Shown here in pieces: positions 24,751-33,200 of a DNA stretch of 64,000 nt. Under the pieces are notes generated by a model that saw nothing but the letters and a program-made list of their open reading frames with translations, was not told the DNA's origin and made no database searches. This DNA comes from an uncultured Oscillospiraceae bacterium (GTDB lineage: Bacteria; Bacillota; Clostridia; Oscillospirales; Oscillospiraceae): positions 53,327-117,326 of the forward strand of contig CAKUHB010000006.1 of NCBI GenBank assembly GCA_934655875.1. The letters are read 5' to 3'. Both the position numbers and the translations under genes were made by a program. Each line of letters starts with the position of its first letter. Position 1 is the first letter of the stretch.

Positions 24751-26037
24751 ATGGAACTGACAACGATGTATGAATCGCTCGGCGTGAGCCGCGCGGTATA
24801 TGAATACGGCGAGCGCGTTCTGGAGGAGCTGAAGCCGCGCTTCGCAGAGATCGACCGGACGGCGGAATACAACCAGACGAAGGTGCTCGCCGCCATGCAG
24901 AAAAACAAGCTGTCCGCGGGCTGCTTTGCCGCCACGACGGGCTATGGCTACGACGATATGGGCCGCGAGGTGCTGGAAAAGGTCTACGCCGACTGCTTTG
25001 GCACCGAAGCCGCCCTTGTCCGCCCGCAGATCACCTGCGGCACGCATGCGCTGGCCGTGGCGCTGGGCGCAAATCTGCTGCCGGGCGACGAGCTTCTGAG
25101 CCCGAACGGCGCGCCGTATGACACGCTGGAGGAGGTCATCGGCATCCGGCCGTCCAAATGCTCGCTCATGGAGTACGGCGTCAAGTACCGGCAGGTCGAT
25201 CTGCTGCCGGACGGCACGTTCGACTTGGCCGGCATCCGCGCGGCGATCGGCGAGAAGACAAAGCTCGTCACCATCCAGCGCTCGAAGGGCTATGCGACGC
25301 GGCCGTCGTTCTCCGTTGAGCAGATCGGTGAGCTGATCGCGTTCTGCAAGCAGTGCAAGCCGGATGTGATCTGCATGGTCGACAACTGCTACGGCGAGTT
25401 TGTCGAACGCATCGAGCCGTCGAACGTCGGCGCGGACATGATCGTCGGCAGTCTCATCAAGAACCCCGGCGGCGGTCTGGCCCCAATCGGCGGTTATATC
25501 TGCGGCACGGCGGAATGCGTCGAGCGCTGCGCCTACCGGCTCTCCGCGCCCGGACTCGGACAGGAGGTCGGCGCGAACCTTGGCTTGCTGCCGAGCCTGT
25601 ACGAGGGCTTCTTCCTTGCGCCGAACGTGGTCTCGGGCGCGCTCAAGGGCGCGATCTTCGCGGCGAACGTGTATGAGCGGCTGGGCTTCGGCGTCGTGCC
25701 GAACGGGCAGGAGAGCCGCCACGATATCATTCAGGCCGTGGAGCTTGGCTCGGCGGAAGCCATGCTGGCCTTCTGCAAGGGCATTCAGGCGGCGGCTCCG
25801 GTTGACAGCTATGTGACGCCGGTGCCGTGGGCCATGCCGGGCTATGACGCCGAGGTCGTCATGGCGGCAGGCGCGTTCATTCAGGGCTCGTCCATCGAGC
25901 TGTCCGCCGACGGCCCCATCCGCCCGCCGTATGCGGTCTATTTCCAGGGCGGCCTGACCTGGTACCACGCAAAGCTCGGCATTCTCATGAGCCTGCAGAA
26001 GCTCGTGGAAGCCGGTCTTGCAAAGCTGCCGGAATAA
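24751..26037 (+). CDS. Aluminium-resistance/methionine gamma-lyase-like PLP protein (YnbB family)
   Basis: A 428-residue fold-type I PLP enzyme. ITCGTHALAVALGANLLPGDELLSPNG at about residues 91-117 is the cofactor-phosphate region, VDNCYGEF at about 210 carries the Asp, and the Schiff-base Lys is in GSLIKNPGGGLAPIGGYI at about 235. The family (PF06838) is annotated as aluminium resistance protein or methionine gamma-lyase-like; its true substrate is not settled. It follows the AbrB-type gene by 2 bp. The full family length is present. Confidence 0.88.
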   Translation: MELTTMYESLGVSRAVYEYGERVLEELKPRFAEIDRTAEYNQTKVLAAMQKNKLSAGCFAATTGYGYDDMGREVLEKVYADCFGTEAALVRPQITCGTHALAVALGANLLPGDELLSPNGAPYDTLEEVIGIRPSKCSLMEYGVKYRQVDLLPDGTFDLAGIRAAIGEKTKLVTIQRSKGYATRPSFSVEQIGELIAFCKQCKPDVICMVDNCYGEFVERIEPSNVGADMIVGSLIKNPGGGLAPIGGYICGTAECVERCAYRLSAPGLGQEVGANLGLLPSLYEGFFLAPNVVSGALKGAIFAANVYERLGFGVVPNGQESRHDIIQAVELGSAEAMLAFCKGIQAAAPVDSYVTPVPWAMPGYDAEVVMAAGAFIQGSSIELSADGPIRPPYAVYFQGGLTWYHAKLGILMSLQKLVEAGLAKLPE

Positions 26038-26109
26038 ATGCGCGGCAGATTTCATTCAAACATAAACAAAAGAAAGGAACAGGCGGCGGGTGCCGCCGGA
26101 ATATAGAGT

Positions 26110-27033
26110 ATGTGGTTTTGGTTTGCAATTATTGCACTTTTGTGCTGGAGCGGTTCGGATCTGTTTTCCAAGATCGGCTGCCGCGACGGCAGCGACAAGC
26201 TCAACCATCTGAAAATGGTCATTGCTGTCGGCACAGTGATGGGCCTGCACGCAGCGTATGAGATCTTCATCGGCGGTACTGTCATCACTTGGAACATCAT
26301 CTGGACGTATCTGCCGGTCTCGCTTCTGTACATCGGCTCGATGACACTGGGCTATGTGGGTCTGCGGTATATTGAGCTTTCCATCTCGTCGCCGATCTGC
26401 AATTCCTCAGGCGCGCTGGTCGCGGTTTTGTGCCTCATCACCGGCACGCTGGATGAATCGATCACCGGCGCGATGCGCTGGATGGTCATCGGCGCGGTCG
26501 TACTCGTGTGCATCGGCACGACGGGGCTTGGCGTGGTGGAATCGCGCGAGGATGAAGACCTGCGGCAGCAGCGACAGGCGGCTTCCGGGTATAAATACGC
26601 GAAGTCGTGGCTGGCGCTGTGCCTGCCGGTGGCCTATTGCCTGCTTGACGCAGCGGGGACATTTGCGGATTCTCTTGTGCTGCGCACGCTCAATGAGGAT
26701 TCGGCCAACTGCGCATATGAGCTGACATTCCTGGCTGCAGCCGTGGTCTGCTTCATCTATGTTGTCATTATCAAAAAGGATAAGCTCGTCTTCAAGGCCG
26801 AAGCGCCCAAGTATGCCGGCGCGCTGTTTGAAACGGCAGGACAGTTCGCCTATATCTATGCGCTGGCCGACGAAGACCATGTCGCGCTCTCCGCGCCGAT
26901 CATCTCGGCCTACTGTGTGGCGTCCGTCCTCTGGAGCCGTATTTTCCTGAAGGAAAAACTCTCGTGGAAGCACTATGCCATGATCGCACTGGTGGTCGTC
27001 GGCATCGTGATGATCGGGGTGTTTGATATTTAG
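26110..27033 (+). CDS. EamA/DMT-family transporter
   Basis: A 307-residue membrane protein with about 10 TM segments in two EamA halves. The second half ends in ALVVVGIVMIGVFDI, and the DMT-type segment RIFLKEKLSWKHYAMIALVVVGI is at about residues 280-302. Probable metabolite exporter; substrate unknown. GAAAGGAAC lies about 28 bases before ATG with a small hairpin (GGCGGC/GCCGCC, about 26083-26098) between them, an unusual start region. It is 72 bp after the PLP gene and may be in the same operon. Confidence 0.85.
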   Translation: MWFWFAIIALLCWSGSDLFSKIGCRDGSDKLNHLKMVIAVGTVMGLHAAYEIFIGGTVITWNIIWTYLPVSLLYIGSMTLGYVGLRYIELSISSPICNSSGALVAVLCLITGTLDESITGAMRWMVIGAVVLVCIGTTGLGVVESREDEDLRQQRQAASGYKYAKSWLALCLPVAYCLLDAAGTFADSLVLRTLNEDSANCAYELTFLAAAVVCFIYVVIIKKDKLVFKAEAPKYAGALFETAGQFAYIYALADEDHVALSAPIISAYCVASVLWSRIFLKEKLSWKHYAMIALVVVGIVMIGVFDI

Positions 27034-27137
27034 TACCATCTAGAGCCTTCACATGGGGGCCGATTCCCCCTGTCAAGGGGAAATGTCCCGAAGGGACAAA
27101 GGGGGTAGGGACAGGTGGCCCGACCCCCTTGAAGTGC

Positions 27138-27164
27138 CCAAGAAAACCGCTTCGGTTTTCTTGG
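27138..27164 (+). terminator. Hairpin, likely terminator of the DMT transporter unit
   Basis: 12-bp stem CCAAGAAAACCG / CGGTTTTCTTGG with loop CTT, followed by ATCTTT. The T-tract is short. Confidence 0.5.
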
Positions 27165-27202
27165 ATCTTTCCCGCGAAATTTGATAGATATGCGCACTCC
27201 CA

Positions 27203-27342
27203 AAGCCTTCCCCTGGGGGAAGGTGGCCCGAAGGGCCGGATGAGGGACTGTAGGCACTATCGATACTACAATGCAGATATTCGGTGCATTCTGTCCCTCA
27301 TCAGTCTGCGCTTCGCGCAGCCAGCTTCCCCCAGGGGAAGCC
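27203..27342. repeat. Dispersed inverted-repeat element, family 2, full copy
   Basis: 140 bp bounded by imperfect 40-50 bp inverted ends: left AGCCTTCCCCTGGGGGAAGG and right CTTCCCCCAGGGGAAGCC. Each end is itself a small palindrome. Inner parts contain GGATGAGGGA and TCCCTCATCAGTC. It has no coding capacity and resembles MITE-type elements frequent in Oscillospirales. The related copies in this window are at 27511 and 41557. Confidence 0.8.
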
Positions 27343-27510
27343 GTTTGGCCTGTGCGAATACGCACCATTCTGCAAGTTTTGAATGAACCTTCTATTGACA
27401 GCAAAATTCGAAGGAAACAGCCTGCAAATTTGGCACTATCCTGACGGGCGGCGCGTACCATAGTGCCCGTATAAGGCCGTCGGAGACATGCAGCAGGCAC
27501 AAATTTGCGG

Positions 27511-27565
27511 CAACCTCTCAGTCAGCCTCGCTGACAGCTCCCCTCTCAGGGGAGCCCTGAGGTGG
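27511..27565. repeat. Solo end of a family-2 inverted-repeat element
   Basis: CCTCTCAGTCAGCCTCGC, then GACAGCTCCCCTCTCAGGGGAGCC and a GAGGTGGG tail. It matches one end of the elements at 27203 and 41557; the partner end is not adjacent. Confidence 0.65.
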
Positions 27566-27630
27566 GTGCGTTGTCGAATATCCACAATTCCGCAGATGTC
27601 GTGCGGATTTTTTTGCTGCAATATTGCTTC

Positions 27631-27659
27631 TTTACATTAGTGCATCAGTATGGTAAATT
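27631..27659 (+). promoter_or_regulatory. Promoter for the amino-acid ABC transporter operon
   Basis: -35 TTTACA (27631-27636), 17-bp spacer, -10 TAAATT (27654-27659), 52 bp before the lipoprotein start. Confidence 0.55.
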
Positions 27660-27711
27660 ATTAGCACGATAAACAAACACCCACACGGAACAATTTCAGG
27701 AGGAACAAAAA

Positions 27712-28572
27712 ATGAAAAAGATGATCGCTCTGCTGCTCGCTGCGCTGATGGTTCTGTCCATGGCAGCCTGCGCATCCAAGACCGCTGACACCACCCCCGC
27801 GGCTGACGCCGCCCAGACCGACGCGCCTGCCGACACGACCGAAGCGGCAGACACCACCGCAGAAGAGACCGACCTCGCCTACATCCAGAGCAAGGGCACG
27901 CTCGTTATCGGCATCACCGATTTTGAGCCGATGGACTACAAGGACGCCGACGGCAGCTGGATCGGCTTCGACGCCGACATGGCCAAGGCCTTTGCCGAGA
28001 GCCTTGGCGTGACCGCCGAATTTGTCGAGATCGACTGGGACAACAAGATCCTTGAGCTTGACAGCAAGACCATCGACTGTGTCTGGAACGGCATGACGCT
28101 GACCGCCGAGGTCACGAGCGCCATGGAATGCTCCAACGCCTACTGCAACAACGCGCAGGTCGTCATCGTCCCGGCTGACAAGGCCGCCGATTACCAGACC
28201 GTTGAAGCCTGCAAGGATCTTGTGTTCGCCGCCGAAGCCGGCTCCGCCGGTGAAGCTGAGCTGACCGCCCTTGGCTACAACGTCACCCCGGTCAAGGCGC
28301 AGTCCGACGCGCTGATGGAGGTCGCTGCCGGCACCTCTGACGCCGCTGTCATCGACTCTTTGATGGCCGCCGCCATGGTCGGCGAGGGCACGGGCTACGC
28401 GGGTCTGACCTACACCTGCGGCCTGAACTCCGAGGAATACGGCGCCGGCTTCCGCAAGGGCTCCGATCTGGCCCAGAAGCTGAACGACTTCTTCAAGGCC
28501 AGCTACGCGGACGGCTCCATGCTGAAGATCGCCGAGACCTACGGCGTACAGGCAGCCATCATCGAACAGTAA
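27712..28572 (+). CDS. Amino-acid ABC transporter substrate-binding lipoprotein
   Basis: A 286-residue SBP_bac_3 family protein. The signal peptide MKKMIALLLAALMVLSMAAC gives a lipid-modified Cys20, then a Thr/Asp/Ala-rich linker to about residue 55. The binding domain starts at KGTLVIGITDFEPMDYKDADGSW and includes WIGFDADMAKAFAESLGV and VWNGMTLTAE. RBS AGGAGG lies upstream. It supplies the permease and ATPase encoded next. Polar amino acid is the usual substrate of this family; the exact one is not readable. Confidence 0.92.
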   Translation: MKKMIALLLAALMVLSMAACASKTADTTPAADAAQTDAPADTTEAADTTAEETDLAYIQSKGTLVIGITDFEPMDYKDADGSWIGFDADMAKAFAESLGVTAEFVEIDWDNKILELDSKTIDCVWNGMTLTAEVTSAMECSNAYCNNAQVVIVPADKAADYQTVEACKDLVFAAEAGSAGEAELTALGYNVTPVKAQSDALMEVAAGTSDAAVIDSLMAAAMVGEGTGYAGLTYTCGLNSEEYGAGFRKGSDLAQKLNDFFKASYADGSMLKIAETYGVQAAIIEQ

Positions 28573-28612
28573 GCGTTGACAAACGCTCCGATTTCCGATA
28601 AGATAATCCACG

Positions 28613-28644
28613 GATTTCCCCGGCGCATATCCGCCGGGGAAATC
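28613..28644 (+). other. Stem-loop between substrate-binding protein and permease genes
   Basis: Perfect 13-bp stem GATTTCCCCGGCG / CGCCGGGGAAATC with a 6-nt loop, no T-tract. It lies in the 107-bp gap after the binding-protein gene, as in the sugar-type operon at 19236. Confidence 0.6.
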
Positions 28645-28679
28645 GCCGTGCTCAGACTAAAGACAGGCGGTAGCATGAC

Positions 28680-29468
28680 ATGACAACGTTCTCCGAACAG
28701 TTTCCCATTGTATTTCAGGCGCTGAATATTGGCTTCCTACAGACGCTCAAGCTGTTTTTCGTGACGCTCATCGGCGCGATCCCGCTGGGTCTGGTCATTT
28801 CCTTCGGCTCGATGAGCAATTGGGCGCCGCTGGGCTTTCTGCGCCCGCTGTTAAAGCACCTGCCCCCAAACACAAAGCTGACCTGGTGGCAGCGGTTCCA
28901 GATCTGGTGCTATGTGGACTTCAAGCCCATCCGGATCGTTGTGCGCTTTATCATCTGGGTCGTACGCGGCACGCCGCTGATGCTCCAGCTGCTGGTGTTT
29001 TACTATTTCCCCGGTCTTGTGCTGGGCAAAAATATCTGGGGCAGCGGCGAAGCGGGCCGTTTCCTCGCGTCCGCCATCGCATTCATCTTTAACTATGCCT
29101 GCTATTTCTCCGAAATCTTCCGCGGCGGCATTCAGGGCGTTCCCAAGGGCCAGCAGGAGGCCGGGCAGGTGCTCGGCATGACGAATACGCAGATCTTTTT
29201 CAAGGTCACGCTGCTGCAGATGGTCAAGCGCATCGTGCCGCCCATGTCCAACGAGATCATTACGCTCGTCAAGGATACGTCCCTGTCCCGCATTATCGCT
29301 CTGCAGGAGATCATCTGGGCCGGCCAGGCGTTCCTGAAGGGTTCGCAGGGCATCTCCGGCGCGATCTGGCCGCTGTTTTTCACGGGCCTGTATTACCTGC
29401 TGTTCTCCGGCGTTTTGCAGTTGCTGCTTGACGGACTGGAGAAGAAGCTCGACTATTTCAAGGCGTAA
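28680..29468 (+). CDS. Amino-acid ABC transporter permease (HisM/GlnP family)
   Basis: A 262-residue permease. TM1 is at about residues 15-40, followed by an unusually long cytoplasmic insert (about 45-90, with KHLPPNTKLTWWQRFQIWCY), then IRIVVRFIIWVVRGTPLMLQLLVFYY, the standard family segment. The EAA loop is GIQGVPKGQQEAGQVLGMTNTQ at about 145-166. ATG 28680 has only a weak AGGCGG site, so translation may be lower than for the binding protein. It forms a homodimer or pairs with itself, with the ATPase that follows 13 bp later. Confidence 0.92.
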   Translation: MTTFSEQFPIVFQALNIGFLQTLKLFFVTLIGAIPLGLVISFGSMSNWAPLGFLRPLLKHLPPNTKLTWWQRFQIWCYVDFKPIRIVVRFIIWVVRGTPLMLQLLVFYYFPGLVLGKNIWGSGEAGRFLASAIAFIFNYACYFSEIFRGGIQGVPKGQQEAGQVLGMTNTQIFFKVTLLQMVKRIVPPMSNEIITLVKDTSLSRIIALQEIIWAGQAFLKGSQGISGAIWPLFFTGLYYLLFSGVLQLLLDGLEKKLDYFKA

Positions 29469-29481
29469 GGAGGGCGGCGGC

Positions 29482-30273
<792 letters not shown>

Positions 30274-30304
30274 GCTGCGGCTTCATCAGAGAATCGATAT
30301 ACGC

Positions 30305-30347
30305 AAATACCGTGAAACACAAGATATTGTGTTTCACGGTATTTTTT
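30305..30347 (+). terminator. Terminator of the amino-acid ABC operon, containing an NrdR-box-like site
   Basis: 18-bp perfect stem (left arm 30305-30322, loop GATA, right arm 30327-30344) followed by a run of T. The inner 16 bp ACACAAGATATTGTGT (30317-30332) also match the NrdR box in 15 of 16 positions. Confidence 0.85.
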
Positions 30348-30374
30348 CTAAGATTGAGACACAAAATATAGCTT
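30317..30374 (+). promoter_or_regulatory. Pair of NrdR boxes upstream of nrdD
   Basis: Box 1 ACACAAGATATTGTGT at 30317-30332 and box 2 ACACAAAATATAGCTT at 30359-30374. The known NrdR consensus is acaCwAtATaTwGtgt. The two starts are 42 bp apart, four helical turns, as expected for tandem NrdR sites, and box 2 ends 7 bp before the -35 element. NrdR represses ribonucleotide reductase genes when dATP is high. Confidence 0.75.
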
Positions 30375-30381
30375 GATTTGC

Positions 30382-30410
30382 TTGACAGCCAACGCAATAT
30401 CCGGTATAGT
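30382..30410 (+). promoter_or_regulatory. Sigma-A promoter for nrdD
   Basis: -35 TTGACA (30382-30387), 17-bp spacer, -10 TATAGT (30405-30410). The start codon is 92 bp downstream. Confidence 0.85.
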
Positions 30411-30502
30411 AATACTCGCCCCGCACGACGCGACTGTGCGGGGATATGTATGACTGGCTCTGCGCGCCGCGGCGCGCCGGAATAGAAAGAGAGGAACAAG
30501 CT

Positions 30503-32728
30503 ATGAAAATCATCAAACGCAACGGCTCCGAAGCGACGTTTGATATCGTCAAGATCATCGCGGCCGTGACCAAGGCCAATAACGTCGTCACCGAGGACGC
30601 GCGCATGACGCCCATGCAGATCCGCCGCATCGCCGAGAGCGTGGAAAACAGCTGCCTGTCCATGAACCGGGCACTGTCCGTGGAGGAGATCCAGGATCTG
30701 GTCGAGGATCAGATCATGGCGCACGGCGCGTTCGAGGTCGCCAAGAACTATATCACCTACCGCTATACCCGCACGCTCGTGCGTAAGTCCAACACGACCG
30801 ACGAGAAGATCCTGTCCCTGATCGAGTCGAACAACGAGGAGGTCAAGCAGGAGAACGCCAACAAGAACCCGACCGTCAACGCCGTCCAGCGCGACTATAT
30901 GGCGGGCGAGGTGTCCAAGGATCTGACGGCGCGCGTGCTGCTGCCGCAGGACATCGTCGACGCGCACAACGAGGGCATCATCCATTTCCACGACGCGGAT
31001 TACTTTGCCCAGCACATGCACAACTGTGATCTGGTCAATCTGGAGGATATGCTCCAGAACGGCACGGTCATCTCCGGCACGCTCATCGAAAAGCCGCACA
31101 GCTTCTCCACGGCCTGCAACATCGCGACCCAGATCATCGCGCAGATCGCCTCCAACCAGTATGGCGGCCAGTCCATTTCGCTGACGCACCTGGCGCCGTT
31201 CGTCGATGTCTCGCGCAAGAAGATCCGCCGCACGGTATTGGAGGAGATCAAGTCCTTCGGCGTGCAGCCGTCCGAGGAGACGATCTCCAGGGTCGTCGAG
31301 ACCCGCCTGCGCGACGAGATCCGCCGCGGCGTCCAGACCATCCAGTATCAGGTCGTCACGCTCATGACCACCAACGGACAGGCGCCGTTCATCACCGTCT
31401 TCATGTACCTCGGCGAAGCCAGAAACGAGCAGGAACGCAAGGATCTGGCCATCATCATTGAAGAGACCCTCCGCCAGCGCATCGAGGGCGTCAAGAACGA
31501 AAAGGGCGTCTGGATCACGCCCGCGTTCCCAAAGCTCATCTATGTGCTTGAAGAGGATAATATCACAGAGGACAGCCCCTATTGGGAGCTGACGAAGCTC
31601 GCAGCCAAATGCACGGCCAAGCGGATGGTGCCGGATTATATCTCCGAAAAGAAAATGCGCGAGCTGAAGCTCTCCAAGGGCGAGACACCGGGCCACGGCG
31701 ATGTGTATACCTGCATGGGCTGCCGCAGCTTCCTGACGCCGGACCGCTCCGGCACCGGCTGGAACAACGTGGCCAACGCCGGCAACTATGAGCCGGGCAA
31801 GCCGAAGTATTACGGCCGCTTCAACCAGGGCGTCGTGACCATCAATCTGGTCGACGTTGCGCTGTCCTCCGGCGGCGGACTGGATAAATTCTGGCGTATT
31901 TTTGATGAGCGGCTCGACCTGTGCTTCCGCGCGCTCATGTGCCGGCACAACCGGCTCAAGGGTACGCTGTCCGACGCCGCCCCCATCCTCTGGCAGTATG
32001 GCGCGCTGGCGCGGCTCAAAAAGGGCGAGCCGATCGACAAGCTGCTCTACGGCGGCTATTCGACGATCTCGCTGGGCTACGCGGGCCTTTACGAGTGCGT
32101 CAAGTACATGACCGGCAAGTCCCACACCGATCCCGCAGCCACGCCGTTCGCACTGGATATCATGCACCACCTGAACGACGCCTGCGCCAAGTGGAAAGCC
32201 GAGACCGACATCGATTTCTCGCTCTACGGCACGCCGCTGGAGTCCACGACGTATAAATTCGCCAAGTGCCTGCAAAAGCGATTCGGCATCATCCCCGGCA
32301 TCACGGATAAGAACTACATCACCAACTCCTATCATATCCACGTGACCGAGCAGATCAACGCCTTTGACAAGCTGGCGTTCGAGTCGCAGTTTCAGGCGCT
32401 CTCGCCCGGCGGCGCGATCAGCTACGTCGAGGTACCGAACATGCAGCAGAACCTCGACGCCGTGCTGGAGGTCATGAAGTTTATCTATGACCACATCATG
32501 TACGCCGAGCTGAACACAAAGTCTGACTACTGTCAGGTCTGCGGCTTCGACGGCGAGATCGAAATTAAAGAGGACGAGGACGGCAAGCTCATCTGGGTCT
32601 GCCCGCAGTGCGGCAACACCGACCAGTCCAAGATGAACGTCGCCCGCCGCACCTGCGGCTACATCGGCACGCAATACTGGAACCAGGGCCGCACCCAGGA
32701 GATCCGCGACCGCGTGCTGCATCTGTAA
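30503..32728 (+). CDS. nrdD: Anaerobic (class III) ribonucleoside-triphosphate reductase
   Basis: A 741-residue glycyl-radical enzyme that reduces NTPs to dNTPs without oxygen. Residues 1-90 form an ATP-cone (KIIKRNGSEATFDIVKII). The conserved active-site cysteine region is CMGCRSFLTP near residue 405. The C-terminal zinc site is CQVCGFDG and CPQCGN (about 675-702), and the radical Gly lies in RTCGYIGT (Gly719). ATG 30503 follows GAGGAAC. The activating enzyme NrdG is not adjacent, which is unusual. Regulation by NrdR is supported by two boxes upstream. Confidence 0.97.
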   Translation: MKIIKRNGSEATFDIVKIIAAVTKANNVVTEDARMTPMQIRRIAESVENSCLSMNRALSVEEIQDLVEDQIMAHGAFEVAKNYITYRYTRTLVRKSNTTDEKILSLIESNNEEVKQENANKNPTVNAVQRDYMAGEVSKDLTARVLLPQDIVDAHNEGIIHFHDADYFAQHMHNCDLVNLEDMLQNGTVISGTLIEKPHSFSTACNIATQIIAQIASNQYGGQSISLTHLAPFVDVSRKKIRRTVLEEIKSFGVQPSEETISRVVETRLRDEIRRGVQTIQYQVVTLMTTNGQAPFITVFMYLGEARNEQERKDLAIIIEETLRQRIEGVKNEKGVWITPAFPKLIYVLEEDNITEDSPYWELTKLAAKCTAKRMVPDYISEKKMRELKLSKGETPGHGDVYTCMGCRSFLTPDRSGTGWNNVANAGNYEPGKPKYYGRFNQGVVTINLVDVALSSGGGLDKFWRIFDERLDLCFRALMCRHNRLKGTLSDAAPILWQYGALARLKKGEPIDKLLYGGYSTISLGYAGLYECVKYMTGKSHTDPAATPFALDIMHHLNDACAKWKAETDIDFSLYGTPLESTTYKFAKCLQKRFGIIPGITDKNYITNSYHIHVTEQINAFDKLAFESQFQALSPGGAISYVEVPNMQQNLDAVLEVMKFIYDHIMYAELNTKSDYCQVCGFDGEIEIKEDEDGKLIWVCPQCGNTDQSKMNVARRTCGYIGTQYWNQGRTQEIRDRVLHL

Positions 32729-32734
32729 ATCAGC

Positions 32735-32763
32735 AAACCCCGTCTCCTCTGAGACGGGGTTTT
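32735..32763 (+). terminator. Terminator of nrdD
   Basis: 12-bp stem AAACCCCGTCTC / GAGACGGGGTTT with a 4-nt loop and a T4 run, 7 bp after the stop. Confidence 0.9.
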
Positions 32764-32781
32764 GACTGCGCAGAAAACGGA

Positions 32782-32809
32782 TTGACAACAACGGGAAATC
32801 ACGTATAAT
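32782..32809 (+). promoter_or_regulatory. Strong sigma-A promoter for a small coiled-coil gene
   Basis: -35 TTGACA (32782-32787), 16-bp spacer, -10 TATAAT (32804-32809), both consensus. The gene starts 21 bp after the -10. Confidence 0.85.
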
Positions 32810-32830
32810 GGAGGCGTGAGGTGAAGAAAA

Positions 32831-33142
32831 ATGCTGGACGAGAAAGATTTGCAGGCAATCCGGGAAATGGCCCAGAAAATGATTGAGGAATCCGAGGAGC
32901 GCATGACTGCGAAAATAGAGGAAACCGCGAGCCAGACACTGAAGGACGCGCTGCAGGGGGCTTCGGTTCTGATGGAATCGTACTTTGAGCCGAAGTTCAA
33001 GCTGCTGTTTGAAAATCAGCAGACCATGATGGAGACCCTCGCGCCGAAGAGCCGCGTTGAAAAACTGGAGGAAGAGGTCACATTTCTTCGCTCCGTCGTT
33101 CGCCAGCACAGCAGAGAGATCGAAGCGCTGAAGCACGCATAA
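32831..33142 (+). CDS. Small coiled-coil protein of unknown function
   Basis: A 103-residue, highly charged protein without signal peptide or TM segment. Two long helices are likely: residues 1-45 (EKDLQAIREMAQKMIEESEERMTAKI) and 60-100 (RVEKLEEEVTFLRSVVRQHSREIEALKH, a clear leucine heptad). I do not recognise a named family. It is monocistronic between two terminators with a consensus promoter, so it should be well expressed. It may be a scaffold or tail-fibre-like oligomeriser, but function is not assignable. Confidence 0.75.
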   Translation: MLDEKDLQAIREMAQKMIEESEERMTAKIEETASQTLKDALQGASVLMESYFEPKFKLLFENQQTMMETLAPKSRVEKLEEEVTFLRSVVRQHSREIEALKHA

Positions 33143-33158
33143 ATCAAGAGAATCACAC

Positions 33159-33191
33159 AAGGGCCGCAGGATCGTTCCTGCGGCCCTTTTT
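33159..33191. terminator. Bidirectional terminator between the coiled-coil gene and pepT
   Basis: 10-bp GC stem GGGCCGCAGG / CCTGCGGCCC with a 6-nt loop, TTTTT on the plus strand and AA flanks extending the stem. It lies between convergent genes. Confidence 0.9.
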
Positions 33192-33200
33192 GGTCTGAGG

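Larger units (their letters stand above)
27034..27711. other. Repeat-rich non-coding gap
   Basis: 678 bp with no supportable gene. It holds a C/G-rich degenerate relative of the family-2 element (27044-27135: AGCCTTC ... GGTGGCCCGA), a terminator-like hairpin at 27138-27164, a full family-2 element at 27203-27342, a solo end at about 27511-27565, and the promoter of the amino-acid transporter at 27631-27659. Confidence 0.7.

Noticed and set aside
27034..27570. Inverted repeats as a CRISPR array
   Set aside because: There is no regular repeat-spacer pattern and no cas gene; the copies are mutually inverted MITE-like ends.
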